In this document: piece by piece, positions 39,842 to 48,161 of the stretch | Numbering within the stretch: position 1 is the first letter of the stretch | Layout: every line of letters begins with the position of its first letter | Source of the DNA: a virus | Strand: one strand, 5' to 3' | IMG/VR virus record: IMGVR_UViG_3300044701_002167 | Span: 1 to 49,745 of that record | Length of the DNA stretch: 49,745 nucleotides | The notes under the pieces: model-generated | What the model was told of the DNA's origin: nothing | Databases searched by the model: none | The model's input: only the letters and a program-made list of their open reading frames with translations | Made by a program: the position numbers and the translations under genes

Positions 39842-41986
39842 ATGTATTTGAGCGAATCGTTTCTTGCGAAGTATCCTGACAATCCCCAGTGGAATTCTCT
39901 ACTGGGGCAATTTGTCTACTTGCGCACCTATTCACGCTGGAACAACGAGGCAAAGCGTCGTGAGCACTGGAAAGAGACCTGCCAGCGTGTTGTAGAATAT
40001 AGCATGTCATTGTATAACGGTCCGGCGGATATTACAACACTGCGCGTTGACGCTGAGTCCTTTTTCGATAATATGTTCCACTTGCGTATTTTCCCCGCGG
40101 GGCGTACCATGTGGATTGGCGGTACTGAAGCCGCAAAGAAATTCCCGCTAGCTAACTTCAACTGTTCATTCACAGTTGTAGATTCATTTCAATCGTTTGT
40201 GGATGCGTTCTACTTGATGATGCTCGGTACTGGTGTAGGATTCCGTGTGCTTCCAAGCGATGTTGCGGAGCTTCCGGAAATTAAAAATAACGTTGTGGTT
40301 GCGCATAAGCCTTACCACCAAAAAGCCAAGAGCGAGCGTTACGAGGACACTCAGTTGTTTGAGGACGCAGGAGACAAGTACATCGTAGTTGGGGACTCAA
40401 AAGAAGGCTGGGTTCGTGCCCTTGAAATCTATTTCGAGCTGTTGACTGGTGATGCACATGTTGAATCAATTATCATTAGCTACGACAACGTCCGTCCTCA
40501 AGGCGAAATCTTGAAGACTTTCGGTGGGCGTGCCTCAGGGCATACCGCACTTCGTACTATGTTCAAGCAAATTCACGAAGTAGTCTGCCGTGGTGGTACA
40601 AAACTTTCAACAGTCCAAGCCATGGACATCATGAACATTATTGGCTCATGCGTTGTTGTTGGTGGTGTGCGTCGTTCATCAGAGATTACCCTTTTTGATA
40701 TTAACGACACAGAGGTTATGGACGCGAAGGTTGACCTGTGGATTGACCGTGCGAAGGAAAAGTATTTCTATCGTGGTATGAGTAACAATTCGGTGTACTT
40801 CACTGAAAAGCCTACGCGAGAGCAGTTGGTAGACATCTTTAACCGCGTGCTGAACAATGGTGAGCCAGGTTTTATTAATGCCGAAGCCGCAAGCCGTCGT
40901 CGCCCGTGGTATGCTGGTACGAACCCCTGTGCCGAGATTTTGCTCGCTGACAACGGGGTCTGTAACTTGTCCGAAGTCAATGTTGCGGCATTTGTGAAGA
41001 TGCATAACGGTAAGAAGGTCATTGACCTCGATGCACTTGGCTGGGCTGTGGAGACTGCAACCCGTATTGGGTTGCGCATGACTAATGTAACTCTTGAACT
41101 TCCTCACTGGGATAAGGTTCAGAAGCGTGACCGTCTGACGGGCGTTTCTCTTACTGGGTATGTGGAGGCTATGGATGCGGTTGGTGTGGATAGTACTGAA
41201 GAACTTTCACGAGTACCAGTACTTTGGGGCGGTTACGATTCAGACATTACGCTTTATGAGTTCTTGGCTGAGTTGAGTAGTGGCGCAAATACAACTGCAC
41301 AGGTGTACGCATCAGAAATGCGTATCCAAACGCCTTTGCTCGTTACCGCTGTGAAGCCATCGGGTACGATTAGCCAACTCCCAACTGTGTCGTCAGGGGC
41401 ACATAGCTCATACGCGCCATACTACATCCGCCGTGTTCGTATTTCGTCGTTTGACCCATTGGCTAAGACGATGTTGGCCGTTGGCTATCCAGTCTATCCA
41501 GAGGCCACGACCATGCGCCCTGAAGAGTTTATTAAGCTCTCAAACTTCGAGCGCATGAAGGTACTCGATAGTGCGCAGACGTGGGTAATTGAGTTCCCAA
41601 TTAAGACCTCAGCACCACGTTCAGCAAACACGGAGTCAGCAATTGACCAGCTCAATCGCTATTTCATTTTGCAGAACAACTATACCGACCACAACACGTC
41701 AATTACAGTGACGTTTGCTCCTGAGGAAGTTGATGCGATTATCGACTTGATTCTTGAGCGGTGGGATAGTTACATTGGCGTATCGTTCCTTCCAAAGAAC
41801 ACCGGCGCATATCCTCTCATGCCCTATGAGGAGATTACCGAGAAGGAATATACGAAGCGTAAGAATGAAGTTGAGCATGTAACCTGGGAGCGTATTGTGC
41901 AGGAATTGTCACAGCGCGAGTTTATTATGTTTGATGAGGATGAGTTGGATGCTGACTGTGTTGGCGGTGCCTGTCCAGTACGGTAG
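39842..41986 (+). CDS. nrdJ: Class II (B12-dependent) ribonucleoside-triphosphate reductase
   Basis: A 714-residue enzyme close in layout to the monomeric Lactobacillus-type reductase. It reduces NTPs to dNTPs with adenosylcobalamin. FVYLRTYSRW and FPAGRTMWIGG mark the N-terminal part. Redox Cys C108 lies in NFNCSF; the active site TNPCAEI gives N361, C363 and E365, with C374 11 residues after C363 as in the Lactobacillus enzyme. The C-terminal pair C706/C711 (CVGGAC) is the thioredoxin-facing relay. A VKPSGTISQ loop binds phosphates. It follows MazG- and Nmad1-like genes. It needs host cobalamin; no B12 gene is seen nearby. Confidence 0.95.
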   Translation: MYLSESFLAKYPDNPQWNSLLGQFVYLRTYSRWNNEAKRREHWKETCQRVVEYSMSLYNGPADITTLRVDAESFFDNMFHLRIFPAGRTMWIGGTEAAKKFPLANFNCSFTVVDSFQSFVDAFYLMMLGTGVGFRVLPSDVAELPEIKNNVVVAHKPYHQKAKSERYEDTQLFEDAGDKYIVVGDSKEGWVRALEIYFELLTGDAHVESIIISYDNVRPQGEILKTFGGRASGHTALRTMFKQIHEVVCRGGTKLSTVQAMDIMNIIGSCVVVGGVRRSSEITLFDINDTEVMDAKVDLWIDRAKEKYFYRGMSNNSVYFTEKPTREQLVDIFNRVLNNGEPGFINAEAASRRRPWYAGTNPCAEILLADNGVCNLSEVNVAAFVKMHNGKKVIDLDALGWAVETATRIGLRMTNVTLELPHWDKVQKRDRLTGVSLTGYVEAMDAVGVDSTEELSRVPVLWGGYDSDITLYEFLAELSSGANTTAQVYASEMRIQTPLLVTAVKPSGTISQLPTVSSGAHSSYAPYYIRRVRISSFDPLAKTMLAVGYPVYPEATTMRPEEFIKLSNFERMKVLDSAQTWVIEFPIKTSAPRSANTESAIDQLNRYFILQNNYTDHNTSITVTFAPEEVDAIIDLILERWDSYIGVSFLPKNTGAYPLMPYEEITEKEYTKRKNEVEHVTWERIVQELSQREFIMFDEDELDADCVGGACPVR

Positions 41987-42008
41987 TGTATAAAAACTTG
42001 TTATAAGG

Positions 42009-42052
42009 TTAGGGAGGGTTTTTCTCTAGTTTTGGAGACTTACCCTCCCTAA
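42009..42052 (+). terminator. Long hairpin between reductase and small-terminase genes
   Basis: A perfect 11-bp stem TTAGGGAGGGT/ACCCTCCCTAA with a 22-nt loop that is T-rich. It is followed by AAGGGGTTTTT and the ATG at 42064. It could be a partial terminator separating the metabolic and packaging genes, or a hairpin that sets access to the start of the next gene (AAGGGG is the probable Shine-Dalgarno site). Confidence 0.55.
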
Positions 42053-42063
42053 AAGGGGTTTTT

Positions 42064-42702
42064 ATGGCGAAAAAGAAGAGATTTGATGAGATTTTGCAGG
42101 AGTATGGGCAGAAATACGATATTGAAACGTTAGATTCACCCAACGACAAGGCAAATCTCACCATGCTTATCAATAATCAAGTAATTATTGAACGACTTCA
42201 AGCAGAGATGCTTGCGGTCACAGAGGTATCCGCCGTTGATAACATTGAGGAAGTAAAGCAAATCGGTAATGCGATGCGCGATTTGATTGAAAGAAACCTG
42301 CAAATTGAACGTGCACTTGCGCTTGACCGTAAGACACGCAAGTCGGAAAACACAGATAGCCTTGCTACGTACATTACTGACTTAAAAGTAAACGCGCAGA
42401 ACTTTCTTGAGAAACGGTTGATTAAAGTGTACTGCCCAGATTGTAAAATACTGTTGGCGCGGTTTTCTCCAGTAATGGACCACACAGCGTTTCACTTCGA
42501 GTGTCAATGCAGTCAGTGCAGCAAGCGCGTTACGGCCTCGCGGAAAGCGGCTTCGGAAGGGGTGCTTTTTGATATTAAGGACTACAAATGGCGCAAGCAG
42601 TATTTGTACGAGGTAATTCAGCCCGAAACTAGCGAAGATAAGCTAATTCCAGAAACTGATGAGGAGGTAATTCTGAGCGATGCCACTCCAGAAAAAGATT
42701 GA
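42064..42702 (+). CDS. terS: Small terminase subunit candidate
   Basis: A 212-residue protein directly before the large terminase, overlapping it by 23 nt. The first 120 residues are helical, and residues 120-160 contain CPDCK and CQCSQC, a zinc-ribbon-like knuckle. The C-terminus is acidic. Small terminases are helical oligomers that pick the packaging site. The zinc-ribbon tail is unusual for them, so the call rests mainly on position. A DNA-binding regulator is the alternative. Confidence 0.6.
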   Translation: MAKKKRFDEILQEYGQKYDIETLDSPNDKANLTMLINNQVIIERLQAEMLAVTEVSAVDNIEEVKQIGNAMRDLIERNLQIERALALDRKTRKSENTDSLATYITDLKVNAQNFLEKRLIKVYCPDCKILLARFSPVMDHTAFHFECQCSQCSKRVTASRKAASEGVLFDIKDYKWRKQYLYEVIQPETSEDKLIPETDEEVILSDATPEKD

Positions 42703-45283
42703 AGAGCCAGAGTTAGCTCTCCTTGAGATTATGGAAGACCCTATCTGGCTTAATGAGTTTCTCCGTTCTACAAATAACGGGGACATGAACAAGAATAACT
42801 GGCCTGCGGAAGAATTCAAACACCGACCATATCAAAAAGAAATCCTCACCGACCAAAACAAGCACATTATTATTACTGGCGGGCGTTCCATCGGTAAGTG
42901 CCAACCACTCAACGCGAAAATCTACACGATTGATGGATTTAAGTCTATCCGACAACTTGAGCAGAAAGGCTCCTTTATTACCTACGCGTACACAACTGAC
43001 GGGAAGTTTCGTCAGCGTCGAGGGGTAGTAACTCCTGACAAATGGACATACACGTACACATATGAGTTTCCTACTGGACACGAGCTAGAATGTACTGAAA
43101 ATCACCCCGTACTCACTCCGCATGGATTTGTACTGGCTGGTGACTTAAAACTCGGCGACTTAGTCGGTATTGCAAATTACCTCCCTACTGACCACTGCGT
43201 AAACGATTCGTACAGCTGGTTTGAGTTACGCCTTTTGGGGTATGATGCCCTCTCTCGTATGCGGCTAAAGAGTCATTTAAAAATCAAGCCGAAGTACAAG
43301 CAGATTGCAGAAGAGTTAAAGTTTATTAACGATAACATCTTTACAAAACTGCGTATTGAGGATGGGTATTATTACTTCGACCGTTATAACACGGGGCAAT
43401 CGAGGCACTACCTTTTTCAAATTCAGCAAGAGATTGGTACATTAAAGAGAAGATACCGCCGGTCGGCTACTTTGGACTGGTTAAAGAAAGAAAAACTTGA
43501 TAATATTAAAATCTTTCTTGAGGCGGTATTCGCCCAGTATGGAACACTTAGTCTTGAAAAAGTCAGCATCCCTGTGTTTAACACACGATACGCAAAAGAC
43601 TTCCAAGAAGTACTGTCCTACTTTGGCGTAGCGACTAAGCTGGTACACATCGGAATGCATGATGAGTATAGCGCGCGAAACTTACGGTACAATCGCGATA
43701 TGTGGCGCGTAGAAACAATCAGCAAAGAGTTTGCAACACGGTTCTGGCAGACGTTTAAAATCCCTGGGGTTAGAGTTGAAGCCAACTATGACGACATTGA
43801 CCCACCGCCATTAGTGCGCTGGGAACCGCTTCAAAAACGCACACAGCGTCCGTACAAAGTCGCTACGTATGCAGTGTCTGTCTATACTGATGAAACCTAT
43901 ATTTCTGAGTACGTCATTGTGCATAACTCGGTAATTATTGAAGATTTACTCACGTACCAGATTGTAAACAATGACATCGAGTTTCCAAAAACAGCAGAAC
44001 AATTACTAGTCACGCCAAACACAAACCAGTTAACACCGCTTCTCGACCGCGTAATTCTCAAATTCACTACGTCACCGCTATTACGTGAGTTCTTAGGGAA
44101 TAATGTGAATAGGTCAAAAGGTACGCTTGACTTTAAGTTTGGTGGGCGGAATCATCGCTTCTACGCGCGTATTGCGGGTACAAAGGAATCGAACAACTTG
44201 GTCGGTCTGCATATCCCTAAGATTGCTGGTGATGAGATGCAGTTATTCCCAATGACCGCGTTTAATCAGCTTCAACCCACGTTGAATACCTGGGAACCAA
44301 AGGTACAGGAAGTGTACTGCGGCGTGCCAAACGGCCTCAGAAATTCAGCACTATACGACTTAGATATGCGAAGAGCGAAGTACAAGAAGTACCGCATCCC
44401 TTCTCCGAACAATCCGTACTTCACGCTAGATGACTGGAACGATTCTTTACGGAAATACGGTGGTATTGAGGAAGACATTTTCCAACAACTCGTACTTGGT
44501 AAACACGGTAGTGCAAGCTTCCAGGTAATCCCTCGCGATGCGTTTGTAACCGAAGCGTTTGACTTTTACAGTTATCGCTTTAGTAACAACGATAAGATGA
44601 AGGGAAAAAGCTACGAAGAAGTGCTAAAACTACACAACGTCAAGAACCAAGAAACAATCATTCTGTCTATTGACACAGGGTTTACCGACCCGACGATTAT
44701 TCAAGTTATTGGATTGTACGAAAATACGTATAGAACATTTGTGCGATACCGACTTACCAAGATTGACTATCCAGAGCAAGAACGTATTATTCACTATCTT
44801 ACAAAACACTATAACCCCAGTCGCATCGCTATTGACGTAGGTGCTGGTGGTGGAGGTCCTGGCATTATCCAATCTTTAACAACAAGGCCTGAATATGCAA
44901 ATAATAAATATTCTGAACGAGTGGTTAGCGTACTATTTAACGAGCGTGTGCCAGTTGGGCGAACCGAGGACGATACTGAACTCACTGAAGTTTTCCGTTC
45001 ATGGGGTGGTAAGGAGCTTGCCAGAATGGTTACAGAAGGGCGCGTGGTATTTTCGGAAATTGATGTGGAGGGTATTTCGCAACTCGAGCGATTAACCCGA
45101 CAGCGTAGAATTACTGGAAACGACCACTACTTCATTATGAGCGACCGTGGAAGCGGGGCTGCTGATGATGACCACATCTTTGCAAGTTACTTGTGTTTTA
45201 TTTACGCACTTCGTGGAAAAATTGATAACATCGCACAATCGGTCGCCCTAGGCAGACCATCCGCAAAGACTACAGAGAGGTAA
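42680..45283 (+). CDS. terL: Large terminase subunit interrupted by an intein
   Basis: An 867-residue precursor. Residues 74-416 are an intein; the exteins total 524 residues, the normal size for TerL. Walker A is GGRSIGK plus S417 after splicing, and a Walker B-like site is AGDE (D518, E519). The RNase-H nuclease shows D665 (ILSIDTG), D719 (IAIDVG) and D829-D831 (ADDDH). This motor packages DNA and cuts it. Splicing must restore the ATP-binding P-loop, so packaging activity depends on the intein. The start, ATG 42680, follows GAGGAGG by about 12 nt. Confidence 0.95.
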   Translation: MPLQKKIEEPELALLEIMEDPIWLNEFLRSTNNGDMNKNNWPAEEFKHRPYQKEILTDQNKHIIITGGRSIGKCQPLNAKIYTIDGFKSIRQLEQKGSFITYAYTTDGKFRQRRGVVTPDKWTYTYTYEFPTGHELECTENHPVLTPHGFVLAGDLKLGDLVGIANYLPTDHCVNDSYSWFELRLLGYDALSRMRLKSHLKIKPKYKQIAEELKFINDNIFTKLRIEDGYYYFDRYNTGQSRHYLFQIQQEIGTLKRRYRRSATLDWLKKEKLDNIKIFLEAVFAQYGTLSLEKVSIPVFNTRYAKDFQEVLSYFGVATKLVHIGMHDEYSARNLRYNRDMWRVETISKEFATRFWQTFKIPGVRVEANYDDIDPPPLVRWEPLQKRTQRPYKVATYAVSVYTDETYISEYVIVHNSVIIEDLLTYQIVNNDIEFPKTAEQLLVTPNTNQLTPLLDRVILKFTTSPLLREFLGNNVNRSKGTLDFKFGGRNHRFYARIAGTKESNNLVGLHIPKIAGDEMQLFPMTAFNQLQPTLNTWEPKVQEVYCGVPNGLRNSALYDLDMRRAKYKKYRIPSPNNPYFTLDDWNDSLRKYGGIEEDIFQQLVLGKHGSASFQVIPRDAFVTEAFDFYSYRFSNNDKMKGKSYEEVLKLHNVKNQETIILSIDTGFTDPTIIQVIGLYENTYRTFVRYRLTKIDYPEQERIIHYLTKHYNPSRIAIDVGAGGGGPGIIQSLTTRPEYANNKYSERVVSVLFNERVPVGRTEDDTELTEVFRSWGGKELARMVTEGRVVFSEIDVEGISQLERLTRQRRITGNDHYFIMSDRGSGAADDDHIFASYLCFIYALRGKIDNIAQSVALGRPSAKTTER
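42899..43927 (+). mobile_element. Intein in TerL Walker A, with decayed LAGLIDADG region
   Basis: 343 residues from C1 (CQPLNAKIYTIDG, block A) to a C-terminal VIVHN before Ser+1. Block B is ECTENHP with the T-x-x-H pattern; blocks F/G read YISEYVIVHN with the penultimate His kept. All splicing residues (Cys1, TxxH, His-Asn, Ser+1) are present, so splicing looks intact. Residues 180-360 resemble a LAGLIDADG-type endonuclease: FLEAVFAQYGTLS (279-291) matches a second-motif helix, and LLGYDALS the first. The acidic catalytic residues are replaced, so cutting is probably lost. Confidence 0.92.
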
Positions 45284-45284
45284 C

Positions 45285-46724
45285 ATGACTTTAGCGCAAC
45301 CTAAACGAAGTGTAGCGGCATATATGCCGTCTCCATTCTTCGTAAATAACCAATTCGTTGCTGGGTATTATGACCCCACAACGTTGCCTTTTGATAATTC
45401 TAAAAAGTACACCTACCACGAGTTAATTAAGTTCTGCCGGTTTTACTACGATAACGATACCATTGTCGGTACCGTGATTGACCGCATGGTAGATATGTCG
45501 ATGACGCAACTTCGCAATCGCCGTGATAAAGATAATCCTCAAGAGGGTGTAAAGTACTTCGATGCGGTCGCAGAGTTTCTTCAGCCGTATCTCAAGATTG
45601 TTGCGTTGGATTACTTCATTCATGGAATGAGTGTTCCTGAAATGACCACGCAGTCTATCATGGGAAATAAAGTTGATTCTACGCTGGGGCGAAAGCGTGT
45701 ACAGTTCCCGAATGAGTTCTGGGTGCGTAATCCTGAGTTTATTGAGCTGAAGCGTCGCCCTATCGGTACGTCTCGCCTGGTATTCTTCAAAGTACCAGAC
45801 GCTGAGGTAGACTTTATTCTGACCAAGGGAAAGCGCAGAGACGGTACCAGCGATAAGCAAGGGTATCAAGAACTCGTGCGCGAATTCCCTGCATTTGTCC
45901 GTGCAGTAGAAAAAGGGCAACGCCTTTTCCCGCTGGAAAATGTGCGCCCAATTTACCGAAAGCTCCGTTCTTACGACGATTATCCAAAGCCATTTCTTCA
46001 AAATGCACTCTACGCACTCCAGCATAAGTACTATTTGAAACAAATGGACCGCAGTATTGCTGCAAGAGCGAGTGAGCTTTTGCGCCATGTAAAGATTGGT
46101 AGCGACACATTCCCCGCAACGGATGATGACATCAATGCAACCGAGACGGTCCTAGCAAACGCCGCAGTGACTGGTGATAGGGTGTTTAACCTCTTCACGA
46201 ATCATACGGTAGAAATCAGCTGGGTATTTCCGCCAATGGAAGCCCTGTTAAATGAGGCTAAGTACGTAGAACCAAATGCGGACATCTTCCTCGCCCTCGG
46301 GTTCCCGCGAATCCTAGCCGTGGGGGAAACGTTACGCAGTAATTCAACTGATAATAAGACCGCAAGTCTTGGACCAATTTCCACACTCAATGACCTACGC
46401 GAAGCGATTCTTCTATGGGTTGAACACGCATACAAAGAGCTTGCAGAAGCCAATAACTTTTCTTGGTACCCAAAGCCATTCTTTAGTCCAATACCCATTC
46501 AAGATATTACTGCGCTCACTCAGCTGGCGATACAAGCACAGCAGATTGGGGCTATCAGTAAAGACACAATTGCTCAACTTTACGGTACTACCTATGAGGA
46601 TGAGCAGGAGAAAATTGATACCGAAGTCGTACAGGAGGTGCCAACCGAAAATGATAATAGTTCGCCCCGAGTTCCAGAAGAACAATCGCCTCCCGCCAGG
46701 GACGGGGTACAGCCAGAGGAGTAA
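45285..46724 (+). CDS. Portal protein
   Basis: A 479-residue protein starting right after the terminase stop, with GAGAGG upstream. NDTIVGTVIDRMVD in the first 60 residues, the long helix region with LGFPRILAVGETLRS and the ending EEQSPPARDG are typical of dodecameric portals. Portals gate DNA entry and bind the terminase during packaging. The 3' end overlaps the amidase gene by 74 nt. It is on the opposite strand from, and about 8 kb away from, the capsid and protease genes, which is unusual. Confidence 0.82.
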   Translation: MTLAQPKRSVAAYMPSPFFVNNQFVAGYYDPTTLPFDNSKKYTYHELIKFCRFYYDNDTIVGTVIDRMVDMSMTQLRNRRDKDNPQEGVKYFDAVAEFLQPYLKIVALDYFIHGMSVPEMTTQSIMGNKVDSTLGRKRVQFPNEFWVRNPEFIELKRRPIGTSRLVFFKVPDAEVDFILTKGKRRDGTSDKQGYQELVREFPAFVRAVEKGQRLFPLENVRPIYRKLRSYDDYPKPFLQNALYALQHKYYLKQMDRSIAARASELLRHVKIGSDTFPATDDDINATETVLANAAVTGDRVFNLFTNHTVEISWVFPPMEALLNEAKYVEPNADIFLALGFPRILAVGETLRSNSTDNKTASLGPISTLNDLREAILLWVEHAYKELAEANNFSWYPKPFFSPIPIQDITALTQLAIQAQQIGAISKDTIAQLYGTTYEDEQEKIDTEVVQEVPTENDNSSPRVPEEQSPPARDGVQPEE

Positions 46725-47367
46725 CGCAATTCCATATCGAAGCCTTGTTATCCATACTACGAACGGACGAGTAGGAACGAAGTTTGAGAATGAGCTTAAT
46801 TTTCTTTTAAACTCCCCCGATGTATCTGCACACTATCTTGTTTCAAAACAAGGTGAGGTAGTACAGATGCTTGACCCTGCAAACTACATGGCGTGGCATA
46901 CAGGACGCACCAGAGACTTAAATAAATATGGAAATCCTCATGCAGTTGGTGTAGAGGTTCACTTTACGCCAGGCGAGGGGTTTTGGACTGGAGAGATGTG
47001 GATGGGTATCACCACGCTAGCGCGTAAGTTCCCTCTTTTAGAAAGAGTTACCCACCGCTACATCGCTACTCCACCAGGGAGAAAGATTGACCCATCTGGG
47101 GTTACTGACGAATTTTTTACATACTGGTCGAAGCACTTTTTACGCCCATATACTATCTATAAAACTAACACACGCACGAATGTACGAAAAAGTCCTACAC
47201 GAAATTCCCAAGTAATTACAACACTCCCAGAGAATTCCTCAGTGTTTTCTTTTGGTGGTGATGTAGTTTTTGGTGAGGAGATTACCGGAAATAACCGGTG
47301 GCGATACGCACTTGGCCTCGGCTATATCTTTGAGCCACTTTTATCTCATCATCACACTGTGGAGTAA
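46651..47367 (+). CDS. N-acetylmuramoyl-L-alanine amidase endolysin with SH3-like domain
   Basis: A 238-residue enzyme. I chose ATG 46651 (MIIVRPEFQKN), 12 nt after AGGAGG; a longer frame upstream is only a shadow over the portal. The Amidase_2 domain has H35 (LVIHTTNG), H135 and D147 (THRYIATPPGRKIDPSG), the expected zinc ligands. Residues 165-235 resemble a bacterial SH3 wall-binding domain (NTRTNVRKSP, GNNRWRYALG). It cuts the bond between muramic acid and the peptide stem. It precedes the coiled-coil membrane protein and the holin candidate, so this is a lysis cassette. Confidence 0.9.
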   Translation: MIIVRPEFQKNNRLPPGTGYSQRSNAIPYRSLVIHTTNGRVGTKFENELNFLLNSPDVSAHYLVSKQGEVVQMLDPANYMAWHTGRTRDLNKYGNPHAVGVEVHFTPGEGFWTGEMWMGITTLARKFPLLERVTHRYIATPPGRKIDPSGVTDEFFTYWSKHFLRPYTIYKTNTRTNVRKSPTRNSQVITTLPENSSVFSFGGDVVFGEEITGNNRWRYALGLGYIFEPLLSHHHTVE

Positions 47368-47370
47368 CTT

Positions 47371-47691
47371 GTGTCAGAAAACTTTAATTTAAGCGATGCG
47401 CTCACCGCCCTTGTCAGTCTTATTGTTGGAGCAGTCGGTTCTCTTGTTGCCTTTAAAGGGAATAAAAATTCCGCCGAAACAAACTTTCGAGATGACCTTC
47501 TCCAACTTATTAAACAACACAGCGAACGCATCAGTGCTCTAGAAGAAGATAATCGCAGACTCTCTGAGCGTAATCAAGAGCTTGTGCAATTAAACGCCCA
47601 ACTTACCGCTGAGCGGCAGGCCTTGATTGCACGAGTAGAACATTTAGAAAAGAAACTCGCCGAAATGAGCGAGAAAATGGAGCATCTATGA
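47371..47691 (+). CDS. Membrane-anchored coiled-coil protein (lysis-linked)
   Basis: A 106-residue protein starting at GTG 47371, 6 nt after GGAG. Residues 7-28 form one hydrophobic transmembrane segment (ALVSLIVGAVGSLVAF). From residue 45 to the end runs a long coiled coil (LEEDNRRLSERNQELVQLN). Such one-span coiled-coil proteins occur beside endolysins and may act as holin partners or spanin-like links. It overlaps the next gene by ATGA. Confidence 0.72.
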   Translation: MSENFNLSDALTALVSLIVGAVGSLVAFKGNKNSAETNFRDDLLQLIKQHSERISALEEDNRRLSERNQELVQLNAQLTAERQALIARVEHLEKKLAEMSEKMEHL

Positions 47692-48116
47692 ACCCAGAAA
47701 TGCAACTCGCCCAAACGATTAGTATGGTGTTGAGTGGTACCGTTATCCCTATTGTTATCCTGTGGCTAAAGCGTTTGAGCTGGCCGAGTCACTATAAGTT
47801 CGGTTTAGCGGTGGCTCTTTCGGTTGTACTCGCGACACTTACCGCGTATATTGAAGGGCAATTAACCCCCACATCGCTTACCGCAAACTTCCTGACTATC
47901 TTTACGATTAGTCAGGGTGTATATCAAACGTTCTTTAAGGCACTAAACCTGCATTGGTTTATCTATCCCCAGGACGTGGTAGCGAGCCACGCAAAACAAC
48001 TCGCTGTAGAGAACATGGAACCCGTGTTAACAAAGGAAATTGCCGAGAATATTCTTCGGCAAGACAAGCCTGAACAACTCGTTGTCGAGATTGGCATTCA
48101 GAAAGCGGAGGGTTAA
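47688..48116 (+). CDS. Holin candidate
   Basis: A 142-residue membrane protein. Three likely membrane spans lie at about 8-26 (SMVLSGTVIPIVILWL), 38-54 (GLAVALSVVLATLTAYI) and, weaker, 66-84. The rest is a soluble tail of about 55 charged residues. Its place after the amidase and the coiled-coil protein, and before a terminator, fits a phage holin that lets the endolysin out. The soluble tail is longer than in classical holins. Confidence 0.75.
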   Translation: MNPEMQLAQTISMVLSGTVIPIVILWLKRLSWPSHYKFGLAVALSVVLATLTAYIEGQLTPTSLTANFLTIFTISQGVYQTFFKALNLHWFIYPQDVVASHAKQLAVENMEPVLTKEIAENILRQDKPEQLVVEIGIQKAEG

Positions 48117-48118
48117 GA

Positions 48119-48147
48119 AACGCCCCTTCGGGGGCGTTCTCTTTTTA
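48119..48147 (+). terminator. Rho-independent terminator of the rightward operon
   Basis: A perfect stem AACGCCCC/GGGGCGTT with a TTCG tetraloop (48119-48138), followed by CTCTTTTTATTTT. It ends the operon right after the holin candidate. The DNA methyltransferase begins only 15 nt later with its own Shine-Dalgarno site, so it depends on read-through or on a promoter I cannot see. Confidence 0.92.
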
Positions 48148-48161
48148 TTTTAAGGAGTTAT

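Noticed and set aside
44661-44690. TTGACA on the plus strand inside the terminase gene
   Set aside because: No TATAAT-like -10 lies 16-18 nt downstream; it is part of the conserved IDTG coding motif.
46369-46650. N-terminal extension of the amidase frame over the portal gene
   Set aside because: It is only an open shadow frame in the portal coding region. The amidase fold begins after ATG 46651, which has AGGAGG upstream.
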